DNA of 64,000 nt from QYOJ01 sp964449285 (GTDB taxonomy: Bacteria > Bacteroidota > Bacteroidia > Bacteroidales > FEN-979), in assembly GCA_964449285.1 (NCBI GenBank), contig CAYUZX010000001.1:62001-126000 (forward strand). Direction: 5' to 3'. The position numbers were made by a program, and so were the translations under genes. Below are positions 32,582 through 40,691 of this stretch, piece by piece (the stretch's first letter is position 1; every line of letters starts with the position of its first letter). Below the pieces are notes generated by a model. The model saw nothing but the letters and a program-made list of their open reading frames with translations, did not search any database and was not told the origin of the DNA.

Positions 32582-34423
32582 TTAAACCATTACAGTGATA
32601 GCATCGAATTTACAGGCCTCTTCGCATGCACCACAGCCGATACATTTATCCTCTATGATGAAGTGGGGCGTTTTTTTCGAGCCAACAATGGCATTCACCG
32701 GGCATTTTCGGGTGCACACTGTGCATCCGGTGCATTTATTCACATCAATAGTAAACGTCCTCAGCGAGGTGCAGACTCCGGCAGGGCATTTCCGTTCGAA
32801 GATATGACTCTCATATTCATGCCTAAACCACTTTAACGTACTCAACACCGGGTTAGGGGCAGAGTGCCCCAGGCCGCATAGTGAAGTGTCTTTGATTACT
32901 GCACTCAACTTCTCCAATTGCATGATCCCCTTGAACCGTTTAAGAGCATCATATCGCTCTCCCTGTGCTGGTTTCCGGGTGATACTTTCAAGGATCTCCA
33001 GCATCCTTCGTGTTCCTTCCCGGCAGGGGATGCATTTGCCGCAACTCTCACGCTGGATAAAGTCCATGAAAAATTTGGCTATATCCACCATGCAAGTCTC
33101 TTCATCCATCACCACCAGACCTCCCGAGCCCATCATGGCACCTACCGATATCAGGGAATCGTAATCCACTTCAATACCAAGGTTGGCTTCTGTAATGCAT
33201 CCTCCGGAGGGTCCACCGATTTGCACCGCTTTGAATGCTTTATTGTTCCTGATCCCTCCTGCCATATCGAAGATGATTTCGCGGAGGGTGGTTCCCATAG
33301 GAATTTCGATAAGCCCTGTTTGGGAGACTTTTCCTGATAATGCAAATACTTTGGTCCCTTTACTTCGGGCGGTGCCGATAGATGCAAACCAAGAAGCTCC
33401 TTTTTCTATGATGGTTGGAATGTTTGCCAGTGTTTCGACGTTATTGATGACTGTTGGTTTCCCGAACAACCCACTTTCCGAAGGGTAAGGAGGGCGAGGT
33501 TTAGGCATTCCCCGTTTCCCTTCAATACTCTCGAGCAGGGCAGTCTCTTCTCCGCATACAAATGCTCCGGCACCCATCTTGATATGGATCTCAAAGCTGA
33601 AATCTGAGCCAAAGATTTGAGACCCCAGAAAGCCGGCTTCCTTGCTTTGTTCAAGTGCAATCCGCAACCGGGCGATAGCCAATGGATATTCGGCACGGAT
33701 GTAAACATACGCTTTACTTGCTCCGATGGCATACCCTGCAATAGCCATGCCTTCGATGAGCCGGTGCGGATCCCCTTCAATCACAGCGCGATCCATAAAT
33801 GCACCCGGATCCCCTTCATCAGCATTGCAAACCAGGTATTTCTGGTCTGCATACTCCCCGGCAGCAAGTTTCCATTTCTTTCCTGTTGGGAATCCACCAC
33901 CTCCACGCCCCCTGAGTCCGCTTTGTTCAATTAAATCACATACCTCTTCAGGGGAAAATTCGCGGAGAGACTTTAACAGCGAATCGTATCCACCTGTATT
34001 TTGGTAGTCCTGAATACTGACAGGGTTGATGATCCCACAATTTTTAAGGACCAATCGTTGCTGTTTTGCAAAAAAAGGCAAGTCGTCCATGAAGACTACA
34101 CCTTCCCAGGCTTTCATCCCTTCCTCCCTGAATTGTCCCAGAACATTTGAAGTGGGGAGTTTTCCTGTCAATACCTCATCCAGAATATCATTAACTCTAT
34201 TGCTTGACACCTGTTGGAGACATAATCTGGTACGCCCTGGAAGGTGGATATCCATCAGGGGCTCTGACGAGCATAACCCGATGCATCCAACTTCAATGAG
34301 GTTTGCCTGGATGCAATGGCTCTCCAGGTATTCATTTACGCTGAGCAGGATAGCTCCTGCGCCGGCTCCTTGTCCGCAGGTGCCCGACCCTATGTAAATG
34401 TTAGGAAGCTTCTCTGTATTCAT
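32582..34423 (-). CDS. hydB: Hydrogenase NADH-binding subunit HydB (NuoF-like)
   Basis: A 613-residue flavoprotein. N-terminal thioredoxin-like [2Fe-2S] domain (C16, C47, C51), the NuoF core with GLRGRGGGGFPTGKKW (NADH site) and NADEGDPGAFMDRAV (FMN site), the SLBB segment, ESCGKCIPCREGTRRM binding [4Fe-4S], and a C-terminal pair of ferredoxin clusters (CTGCTVCTRKCP and CIGCGACEEACKF). This extended NuoF form is the HydB of bifurcating hydrogenases, carrying the flavin where NADH reacts. It overlaps hydC by 23 bases and is 11 bases before hydA. Confidence 0.95.
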   Translation of the reverse strand: MNTEKLPNIYIGSGTCGQGAGAGAILLSVNEYLESHCIQANLIEVGCIGLCSSEPLMDIHLPGRTRLCLQQVSSNRVNDILDEVLTGKLPTSNVLGQFREEGMKAWEGVVFMDDLPFFAKQQRLVLKNCGIINPVSIQDYQNTGGYDSLLKSLREFSPEEVCDLIEQSGLRGRGGGGFPTGKKWKLAAGEYADQKYLVCNADEGDPGAFMDRAVIEGDPHRLIEGMAIAGYAIGASKAYVYIRAEYPLAIARLRIALEQSKEAGFLGSQIFGSDFSFEIHIKMGAGAFVCGEETALLESIEGKRGMPKPRPPYPSESGLFGKPTVINNVETLANIPTIIEKGASWFASIGTARSKGTKVFALSGKVSQTGLIEIPMGTTLREIIFDMAGGIRNNKAFKAVQIGGPSGGCITEANLGIEVDYDSLISVGAMMGSGGLVVMDEETCMVDIAKFFMDFIQRESCGKCIPCREGTRRMLEILESITRKPAQGERYDALKRFKGIMQLEKLSAVIKDTSLCGLGHSAPNPVLSTLKWFRHEYESHIFERKCPAGVCTSLRTFTIDVNKCTGCTVCTRKCPVNAIVGSKKTPHFIIEDKCIGCGACEEACKFDAITVMV

Positions 34424-34862
34424 TTATAATTTTCTTTAACGTATCAACCGTAACTTTTGCATGGAATATCTTGTTGACACAAATTACAGGCGCTAACCCG
34501 CAGGCGCCAATGCATGCAACAACTTCAATACTGAAGAGACCGTCGCGTGTGGTTTGACCTGCCTTAATCTTTAGGTCTTTCTCCAGGGATTCCAACACTG
34601 TTGCGGATCCCAGGACATGACAAGCAGTGCCTCTACAAACCTGAATATGGTATTTGCCCTGCGGCTCAAACCTGAACTGGTTGTAAAATGTTGCTACGCC
34701 ATAGATGCGGCTTGTTGGCACATGCAGGTGCTTCCCCACTTTAACAATAGAATCTTCAGAGAGATATCCGGTGCGACCCTGTATCTCCTGAAGGATTGGG
34801 ATCAGGCTCTCTTTGCCGGCATTGGCGTAGGTGGACAGAATCTCCTCATCAGCAGTTTTCAT
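34401..34862 (-). CDS. hydC: Hydrogenase [2Fe-2S] subunit HydC (NuoE-like)
   Basis: A 153-residue NuoE-type subunit: helical N-terminus (LIPILQEIQGRTGYLSED), YGVATFYNQFRFEP, then the [2Fe-2S] thioredoxin fold with C76 and C81 (CRGTACHV), C117 and C121 (CIGACGLAPV). It completes the HydABC trimer and passes electrons to HydB. Order hydC-hydB-hydA is the common one. It is 27 bases after the first REC gene of the operon. Confidence 0.94.
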   Translation of the reverse strand: MKTADEEILSTYANAGKESLIPILQEIQGRTGYLSEDSIVKVGKHLHVPTSRIYGVATFYNQFRFEPQGKYHIQVCRGTACHVLGSATVLESLEKDLKIKAGQTTRDGLFSIEVVACIGACGLAPVICVNKIFHAKVTVDTLKKIINEYREAS

Positions 34863-34889
34863 TTGATCCGATTTAGATATGTTTCAGAA

Positions 34890-35390
34890 TCAGGCTTTCA
34901 GAAGTTTTGCAATGACTGGAAGGAGGTTATTGGAATCAACTGGTTTTCTTACAAATCCCTTTACAGGAACCCAGATACTGGTACCCTCTTCCGATAAATA
35001 ATCTACTCCTGCTTCCCCTTTCAGGATGTCCTTGACCAAAAGCACCTGTAACTCTTTGTATTTTCTGTCTTTCCTAAACTCTTTGGCCATCTGTTCGACG
35101 CTCAGATTGGTGGTTGTGAGTACGTCGATGGAGGTTTGCATAACGATTGACATAGAGCTTAATTCAGGCGATTCGCTGAATGCTTTTGCCAACTCAAACC
35201 CTTCATAATGGGTAGTCATCATCACATCGAGGATGGCTAAATCGGGTTTGACATTGTTGGCAATTTCCAGTGCTTCAGTTTTATTGTAAGCAGGATAGAC
35301 AACGTATCCTTCGTGTTCAAGGATGGTTTTTAGTACATTGATAACATCACTGTCATCATCGACAATCAGAATTTTTGATTTTGTTTCCAT
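34890..35390 (-). CDS. Response regulator receiver protein, first gene of the hyd operon
   Basis: About 166 residues from ATG 35390 (METKSKILIVDDDSD); the frame extends to 35426, but the predicted transcription start is near 35425 and the ATG is better. A receiver with D55 in LAILDVMMTT and a Lys in VRKPVD near residue 150. About 40 extra residues between the phospho-site and the end (KEFRKDRKYKELQVLLVKDI and a GVDYLSEEG stretch) make it longer than CheY. No output domain. Its place ahead of hydC, in the same operon as a hydrogenase-derived kinase, suggests it is one of that kinase's targets. Confidence 0.87.
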   Translation of the reverse strand: METKSKILIVDDDSDVINVLKTILEHEGYVVYPAYNKTEALEIANNVKPDLAILDVMMTTHYEGFELAKAFSESPELSSMSIVMQTSIDVLTTTNLSVEQMAKEFRKDRKYKELQVLLVKDILKGEAGVDYLSEEGTSIWVPVKGFVRKPVDSNNLLPVIAKLLKA

Positions 35391-35430
35391 GACTTTGTGT
35401 ACAATTATTATTGTTAATAAATTCACAAAG

Positions 35431-35462
35431 CAAAAGTATATCCGGATAATACCCTATACAAG
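35431..35462 (-). promoter_or_regulatory. Predicted promoter of the hyd operon
   Basis: Minus strand: CTTG (35459-35462), 20-base spacer, TACTTTTG (35431-35438). Exact at -7, three of four at -33. The inverted repeat TACCCT-N5-AGGGTA overlaps the -33 box. Confidence 0.62.
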
Positions 35463-35519
35463 GGTAAAACCTGCAGCAGAGGTGCCAGGTAAAAACACCT
35501 GTATTGAGATGTTAACATC
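35450..35519. promoter_or_regulatory. Cluster of three inverted repeats upstream of hyd (operator candidates)
   Basis: TACCCT-ATACA-AGGGTA (35450-35466, on the -33 box), CAGGT-AAAAAC-ACCTG (35486-35501) and the perfect 12-mer GATGTTAACATC (35508-35519). Their centres are about 35 and 20 bp apart. Sites overlapping -33 would suit repression; those upstream would suit activation. The neighbouring NarL-type regulator is the obvious candidate binder, but this is inference. Confidence 0.5.
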
Positions 35520-35576
35520 AAGATAATCAGTAACAAACAAGCTTGATGTGAAGAAAGGAAGGTTCTCAATTTTTTT

Positions 35577-35640
35577 TACGATTAAATCGTATTAGATTGA
35601 GAGACTGTTAAATAAAATGCATTTTTTTTAAAAAAAAATG
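35577..35640. repeat. AT-rich palindromes (15-bp TACGATT-A-AATCGTA; T8/A9 cross)
   Basis: A perfect TACGATT A AATCGTA (35577-35591) and CAT8/A9TG (35620-35640). They lack GC-rich stems, so they are not convincing terminators. They could be bent DNA or regulator sites far upstream of hyd. Confidence 0.5.
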
Positions 35641-35685
35641 ATTAGAGAAGAGAGTCTCTTTCCCGAAGCAGGTATTTTCTGCAGG

Positions 35686-35708
35686 GTTAAAAAGCCTGGA
35701 GGCTTAAC
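35686..35708 (-). terminator. Probable intrinsic terminator after the NarL-type gene
   Basis: Minus strand: AAGCC-TCCA-GGCTT followed by TTT, within a longer GTTAAGCCTCCAGGCTTTTTAA. It starts about 24 bases past the stop codon of the response regulator gene and separates that unit from the hyd promoter. Confidence 0.55.
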
Positions 35709-35731
35709 AAAAGGAGGGGGTATAAACAGTA

Positions 35732-36373
35732 TCAGGTCTTGATTAACCCATTTTTTATTGCATACATTACCAGGTGTGGAGCATTTTTTGCCCCTGTTTT
35801 TTCGAATAAGTGTGCTCTATGCCCATCAATAGTCCGTTGACTCAGGCCAAGGTGTTTTGAAATTTCGGCATTCGATTGCCCTTTGCATATCAGTTCAAGA
35901 ATTTCCTTTTCGCGGGAAGTTAAAACGATTTCCGGTTGTTTGCGTTGTTGCAGAACAGGTTGTTTCTGCATTCCACTCATGAACTCCTCCGAAAAGTAGT
36001 GTTCATCACATACTACAGCAAAGATGGCTTTCTCCAGTTCGTCCTGGGTGGTTTTTTTAAGAAGGAAACCGGTGGCTCCCACCTCTATCATTTTATTGAA
36101 ATAGCTGATTTCTTCATGCATTGTAAGTGCAATAATTCGAATATCCGGATATTGGACCACTATTTTCCGTGTTGCCTCGATGCCATCCATCTTTGGCATC
36201 TTGATATCCATCAGAATTACGTCGGCAGGTGTTTTCTTGAGTAAGTCCAGTAGTTCATAACCGTTTGCTGCTTCTCCAACCACTTTGATTTGATTAATCT
36301 CGTTTAGGATGGTAAAGAGTCCTTTCCTGAAAATGACATGATCGTCGGCAATGATGACTTTAATGATATCCAT
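35732..36373 (-). CDS. NarL/FixJ-family response regulator
   Basis: A 213-residue two-domain regulator. Receiver: VIIADDHVIFRKGL, D56 in VILMDIKMPKMDG, ALTMHEE, and LLKKT near 104. C-terminal LuxR-type HTH: LTSREKEILELICKGQSNAEISKHLGLSQRTIDGHRAHLFEKTGAKN. It is 10 bases downstream of the Cache-PAS kinase gene, forming a NarX/NarL-like pair. It is the only DNA-binding regulator near the hyd operon, whose upstream region holds several palindromes. Confidence 0.93.
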   Translation of the reverse strand: MDIIKVIIADDHVIFRKGLFTILNEINQIKVVGEAANGYELLDLLKKTPADVILMDIKMPKMDGIEATRKIVVQYPDIRIIALTMHEEISYFNKMIEVGATGFLLKKTTQDELEKAIFAVVCDEHYFSEEFMSGMQKQPVLQQRKQPEIVLTSREKEILELICKGQSNAEISKHLGLSQRTIDGHRAHLFEKTGAKNAPHLVMYAIKNGLIKT

Positions 36374-36383
36374 AATCGTTGAT

Positions 36384-38486
36384 CTATTCGTTCTTTAATT
36401 TCACGGAGATGGTCATGAACATCCCTTTACCTCTGGTTGTATTCAGGTCACAGGTACCGTTGATGGTCTTGACTTTATTTAATATATTGTATAGTCCCAG
36501 TCCCGACCGGTTCTTCATCGCGGCATCCTGATCAAAACCGGTTCCATCATCCCGGTAATAGAAGATGATTTGGCTGTCAATACTCTTCAGATCAATGAGC
36601 ACGTTTTTGGCTTGTGCATGACGCAACGTGTTGTTGATAAGCTCTTTGGTAACCTGAAACAGGATCGACTCCTCAATACCCCGTTTTGCAATCGTATATT
36701 GTTCGGTGCGTAAATCAATTTTAATTGATTTAGCTTCGTTGATGAAGCTGCAAAACTCGGTGATCGCTGCAGCCAATCCAAAATCCTGGAGAACGTTGGG
36801 GCGGATCCTGTTGGATATTTCACGGCTGGTTCTGATTGCTATATCGATCAGTTCATTGATATTTTCAACGGTCTCCCCTTTGTCTATATTTTTATGATCT
36901 CCTCGCTTGAGGACATCAGTATAGAGCTTGATGGTTGAGAGAATGGGACCGAGATCGTCGTGGAGATCGGCGGCAAACCGCTGTCGTTCGCTTTCTTCCG
37001 TAGAGATAATCGCTTTCAGGATACGTTCCTCCACCTCTTTCCTTTCAGTGATATCGCGTGCAATACTTAAAATACGTTTTTCTCCATTGTACTCAATTAC
37101 CCTGCTTTTCATCTCTATCGGGATCACATTCCCTGCTCTGGAAACATTCTCCGTTTCGTAGCGATACTGGCCAAAATGTTTGATCATATCCAGATTTTTC
37201 TGTACATCCCGGCGATATTTTTCGGATCTCAGTTCACGGAAATGTTTGCCGATGAGCTCTTCGCGGGAATAGCCCAGGTTGTCGCAGCTCACCTGATTCA
37301 CTTCAAGGATGAATCCATCAAAGTCACCGATAAATATCTCATCGCTGGAGCTGTTGAAGATGGTTCGGAATTGCTCTTCCGATCGTTCAAGCGCCTCCCT
37401 GATGGAGGCAAGCTGTTTATCGGTCCGCTCAATTTGCAGGAGGTATTTATAGAGATTTTTCTTCGTGAGGATATAGATAAACAATGAAAACAGGATAATG
37501 GTGATCACCGCAATGATTAGAGCATTTCGAATAATCGTTGTCGTAAGCTGACGGGACTCATTTGTAGGGTCGATGGCCGCACAGATATATAATTTGAAGT
37601 CAGGAAAATATTCAAACGCGACCTTTTTTTTCTGTTCATCCTCCGGAAACAAAATAGTTACCAACCCGGATTGTTTCCCCTGGACCTGCTGGAGAAGATC
37701 GGATGGGATTTGTTCTCCCTGGAGCTGCGGGTGAATGACGAGTGTACCAGTTTCGTTGAATGCAAACACATATCCAGTCTTGCCTATTATCACGTTGTTG
37801 AGGATTGTCCTCAACTCGCCCAGGTCCTTCTCCAGATCGCCCATATAGAGCATCCCAACCACTGCTCCATTCCAGAAAATCGGCTCGTAGGTGGTGACGT
37901 ACCAGTCATTGACAACAAAGGCCCGTCCAAAATATGTTTTACCCTGTTTCACAGTTTGAATGACAGGCGAGTCGTTCGGGATGAACGTCCATGCAGCCCT
38001 TTTTCCGCTATCATTCAACACGTTGGTCGAAATTCGGACAAACCCGCTGTCAATTTTCTGGAATATGGTTGTCGTGCCACCGACCAGCCAATGAATACGA
38101 TCAACAAAAGAGGAGTCCCCATTTAACAGGATGCCATCGAGGTACCATAGATTCAATTCTTCTGATTGAGTGCCATGCGTGATCTGGTTGGTGACCTCTA
38201 CGCTGGTTTTGTGTGATGATATCCTCAAATTATTACTATAGAAAAGCGAATGAAGAACGTTCAGATCTCGTGATACTTTATCGAGTTTAAGGCTCCTTTC
38301 CCGTTCGAACATCCTGGCTATGGTACTGACCTCAATTCGAAGATTGTTATCAATGATCCGCTGAATTTCACGTTTCGACATCCGGATACTGACCCAGGTT
38401 AGAATCGATACCGCGATTATGATTCCCAGTAAAACGGGGGAGAAGAGTTTCAGTTTAACCAACAATCCGACAAAACGGCCGTGCAT
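36384..38486 (-). CDS. Membrane sensor histidine kinase (Cache-PAS-HisKA_3)
   Basis: A 700-residue kinase. A first helix (about 17-35), a periplasmic Cache region (about 40-325; the Cache_3-Cache_2 type, with YVTTYEPIFWNGAVVGMLYMG and GKTGYVFAFNETGTLVIHP), a second helix (about 335-357), PAS/PAC (about 385-490; SSSDEIFIGDFDGFILEVN), HisKA_3 with phospho-His near 509 (RFAADLHDDLGPILSTIKLY) and HATPase_c (DDGTGFDQ, GLGLYNI). Cache domains bind small metabolites such as organic acids. Partner is the NarL-type regulator just downstream. Its own -7 element lies close to a divergent promoter for the acyl-CoA synthetase gene. Confidence 0.92.
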   Translation of the reverse strand: MHGRFVGLLVKLKLFSPVLLGIIIAVSILTWVSIRMSKREIQRIIDNNLRIEVSTIARMFERERSLKLDKVSRDLNVLHSLFYSNNLRISSHKTSVEVTNQITHGTQSEELNLWYLDGILLNGDSSFVDRIHWLVGGTTTIFQKIDSGFVRISTNVLNDSGKRAAWTFIPNDSPVIQTVKQGKTYFGRAFVVNDWYVTTYEPIFWNGAVVGMLYMGDLEKDLGELRTILNNVIIGKTGYVFAFNETGTLVIHPQLQGEQIPSDLLQQVQGKQSGLVTILFPEDEQKKKVAFEYFPDFKLYICAAIDPTNESRQLTTTIIRNALIIAVITIILFSLFIYILTKKNLYKYLLQIERTDKQLASIREALERSEEQFRTIFNSSSDEIFIGDFDGFILEVNQVSCDNLGYSREELIGKHFRELRSEKYRRDVQKNLDMIKHFGQYRYETENVSRAGNVIPIEMKSRVIEYNGEKRILSIARDITERKEVEERILKAIISTEESERQRFAADLHDDLGPILSTIKLYTDVLKRGDHKNIDKGETVENINELIDIAIRTSREISNRIRPNVLQDFGLAAAITEFCSFINEAKSIKIDLRTEQYTIAKRGIEESILFQVTKELINNTLRHAQAKNVLIDLKSIDSQIIFYYRDDGTGFDQDAAMKNRSGLGLYNILNKVKTINGTCDLNTTRGKGMFMTISVKLKNE

Positions 38487-38496
38487 GAAGTTCCTT

Positions 38497-38527
38497 TTTG
38501 CAAAGGTATGGAAAGTTCGTATTTTCG
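38497..38527 (+). promoter_or_regulatory. Predicted promoter for the ADP-forming acyl-CoA synthetase gene
   Basis: TTTG (38497-38500), 19-base spacer, TATTTTCG (38520-38527; one mismatch to TAnnTTTG). Transcription start would be about 38533, 14 bases before the ATG. It overlaps the divergent -7 box at 38501-38508. Confidence 0.6.
38501..38508 (-). promoter_or_regulatory. Predicted -7 element for the Cache-PAS kinase gene
   Basis: TACCTTTG on the minus strand, exact TAnnTTTG match, 15 bases before the ATG. No clear -33 box. It lies inside the spacer of the divergent promoter, so the two units may exclude each other. Confidence 0.5.
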
Positions 38528-38546
38528 CTAGCTAATCTTTCGGTTT

Positions 38547-40610
38547 ATGATTAACGAACAACTACTCAACCCCCGCAGCATTGTTGTCGTTGGAGGCTCA
38601 AACGACAAGGAGAAACCAGGTGGTGCGGTGCTCAGGAATTTGATCGAACAGAAATTCAGGGGAGATCTTTTTGTTATCAATCCAAAGGAGTCGGCTGTTC
38701 AGGGAATCCGCAGTTATCAGGACCCATCGCAATTGCCGAATGTAGACCTGGCAATTCTAGCTATTGCTGCAAAATATATCCCAGCAACGGTTAAGCTGCT
38801 TGCAAGGCTCAAAAATACCAGAGCTTTTATCGTATTATCAGCGGGTTTCAGTGAAGAGAGTGAAGAAGGAAGGACTCTCGAACACGATCTGGTTGAAGCA
38901 GTAAATTCGGTGAATGGAGCTTTGATCGGTCCTAATTGCATTGGCGTGCTTACTCCCGACTATGCCGGTGTCTTTACAAAACCAATTCCTATTCTCGATC
39001 GTAGTGGCTGTGATTTCATCTCCGGGTCGGGAGCAACCGCCTGTTTTATCATGGAGGCGGGAATCCCTATTGGCCTGACATTTTCCCGGGTATTTTCGGT
39101 CGGTAACAGTGCCCAAATGGGGGTGGAGGAGGTCCTGAAATACATGGATGAGACGTATGATTCTGAGCTGAGTGCACGGACCAAATTGCTTTACATGGAG
39201 ACCATCTCCAAGCCACGGATGCTCCTGAGACATGCCTCCTCGTTGATTCGTAAAGGGTGCCGGATAGCCGCCATCAAAGCCGGCACTTCCGAAGCGGGAA
39301 GCCGTGCCGCCTCTTCCCATACCGGCGCTCTGGCCAGTTCGGATGTAGCGGTGGAAGCACTATTCCGGAAAGCAGGCATCGTGAGATGTTATGGACGAGA
39401 TGAATTGATCAATGTGGCATCTATCTTTCAATACCCGGCATTGCAGGGTAAGAATATGGCAATCATCACTCATGCAGGAGGACCAGCTGTGATGCTCACG
39501 GATGCCCTTTCGATGGGAGAAATGGCAGTTCCGAGGATAGAAGGAGAGGCGGCAGATGAACTTTTGCATCAACTGTATCCTGGTTCGTCGGTAACCAACC
39601 CGATCGATTTCCTGGCAACTGGAAATGCTGAACAGCTTGGAACTATCATTGATTTTGTTGAGAATCGGTTTGATAACATTGACGGGATGGCTGTGATTTT
39701 CGGAACTCCCGGACTCACCCGCGTATTCAACGAGTATCGCGTGCTGGATAAGAAAATGAAACAATGCAAAAAACCAATCTTCCCTATCCTGCCTTCGATT
39801 CTCACTGCAGAAGAAGAGATTGATGAATTTATAGGGAGGGGACATACCTATTTCCCGAAAGAGGTCCTCTTTGGGAATGCACTCTCGATGGTTATGCATA
39901 CACCTCCTCCCTCCAACCTTGATCCTGATCTTCCCGAAGTTGATACGAAAGCCATCAGGAAAATTATTGATAGCACGCAACCAGGGTATATCTCTCCTAA
40001 AGAGATTCAGGGATTGCTCGATGCATGCTGGATTCCCAGGGCTGGCGAGACAGTGGTGGCCACAGCCGAAGATGCTAAATTGGCAGCGAATGAACTGGGC
40101 TTTCCTGTTGTGATGAAGGTGGTTGGGCCGGTCCATAAATCGGATGTTGGTGGGGTTGTATTGAATGTCACAACTGAAGAGAGGTTGCTGAACGAGTTTC
40201 ACCGGATGATGCAAATCCCCTATACTACTGGCATTTTGTTCCAACCGATGCTCTCAGGAATAGAACTCTTTATTGGAGCCAAATACGAGACGGGCTTTGG
40301 GCATCTGATCCTCTGCGGGTTGGGTGGGATTTTTATCGAAGTGCTTAAGGACACCTCGGCAGGACTCTCGCCGCTTGACCAGGAGGAAGCCCTGGCGATG
40401 ATCCGGCGCCTGAAAAGTTATAAAATAATCCAGGGCGTACGTGGCCAGAAAGGAGTCAACGAGTATAAGTTTGCCGAAATCATGTTAAGACTATCTTCCT
40501 TGCTTCAGGCTGCGCCCGAGATTGTCGAACTTGATTTCAATCCCTTGCTGGGAAACGGGGATTCGATTATAGTAGTTGATGCACGGATACGCATTGAACG
40601 AGGGAAGTAA
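38547..40610 (+). CDS. ADP-forming acetate/acyl-CoA ligase, fused alpha-beta subunits
   Basis: A 687-residue enzyme converting acyl-CoA, ADP and Pi to the acid, CoA and ATP. Order: CoA-binding Rossmann domain (SIVVVGGSNDKEKPGG; VDLAILAI; GPNCIGVL), the ligase-CoA domain with the phospho-His near residue 257 (SHTGALASSD) and a C-terminal ATP-grasp domain (VVMKVVGPVHKSDVGGV, GILFQPM, LCGLGGIFIEVLKD, ELDFNPLL). The alpha and beta halves are fused as in many archaeal and anaerobic bacterial ACD enzymes. It yields ATP during fermentation and would pair well with H2 formation by the neighbouring HydABC. Exact acyl substrate not readable. Confidence 0.9.
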   Translation: MINEQLLNPRSIVVVGGSNDKEKPGGAVLRNLIEQKFRGDLFVINPKESAVQGIRSYQDPSQLPNVDLAILAIAAKYIPATVKLLARLKNTRAFIVLSAGFSEESEEGRTLEHDLVEAVNSVNGALIGPNCIGVLTPDYAGVFTKPIPILDRSGCDFISGSGATACFIMEAGIPIGLTFSRVFSVGNSAQMGVEEVLKYMDETYDSELSARTKLLYMETISKPRMLLRHASSLIRKGCRIAAIKAGTSEAGSRAASSHTGALASSDVAVEALFRKAGIVRCYGRDELINVASIFQYPALQGKNMAIITHAGGPAVMLTDALSMGEMAVPRIEGEAADELLHQLYPGSSVTNPIDFLATGNAEQLGTIIDFVENRFDNIDGMAVIFGTPGLTRVFNEYRVLDKKMKQCKKPIFPILPSILTAEEEIDEFIGRGHTYFPKEVLFGNALSMVMHTPPPSNLDPDLPEVDTKAIRKIIDSTQPGYISPKEIQGLLDACWIPRAGETVVATAEDAKLAANELGFPVVMKVVGPVHKSDVGGVVLNVTTEERLLNEFHRMMQIPYTTGILFQPMLSGIELFIGAKYETGFGHLILCGLGGIFIEVLKDTSAGLSPLDQEEALAMIRRLKSYKIIQGVRGQKGVNEYKFAEIMLRLSSLLQAAPEIVELDFNPLLGNGDSIIVVDARIRIERGK

Positions 40611-40623
40611 GACGTGTGAGGAG

Positions 40624-40651
40624 GGAGAAGGGAGAAGGGAGAAGGGAGAAG
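40624..40651 (+). repeat. Heptad tandem repeat (GGAGAAG)x4
   Basis: Four exact copies starting 13 bases after the acyl-CoA ligase stop; followed at 40664 by an unrelated heptad array. The short stretch before it reads GTAAGACGTGTGAGG, with words similar to the arrays at 3691 and 54804. Confidence 0.93.
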
Positions 40652-40663
40652 GAAATGAAAACA

Positions 40664-40691
40664 ATCTGGCATCTGGCATCTCGCATCTGAT
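40664..40691 (+). repeat. Heptad tandem repeat (ATCTGGC)x3-4
   Basis: ATCTGGC, ATCTGGC, ATCTCGC, ATCTGAT. The last unit runs into the stop codon of the convergent rhomboid gene. Confidence 0.85.

Larger units (their letters stand above)
35427..35731. other. 305-bp regulatory intergenic region of the hyd operon
   Basis: The only gene-free stretch above 300 bases. From the hyd start outward it holds a TACTTTTG/CTTG promoter, three separate inverted repeats (35450-35519), an AT-rich stretch with a 15-bp palindrome and a T8/A9 palindrome (35577-35640) and a hairpin terminator behind the NarL-type gene (35686-35708). No ORF is plausible. Confidence 0.8.

Noticed and set aside
35620..35640. T8/A9 palindrome as intrinsic terminator
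   Set aside because: There is no GC-rich stem; the hairpin at 35686-35708 is the better terminator.
39360..40244. 294-residue minus-strand ORF
   Set aside because: Antisense to the conserved acyl-CoA ligase gene, whose motifs are intact; no family resemblance.
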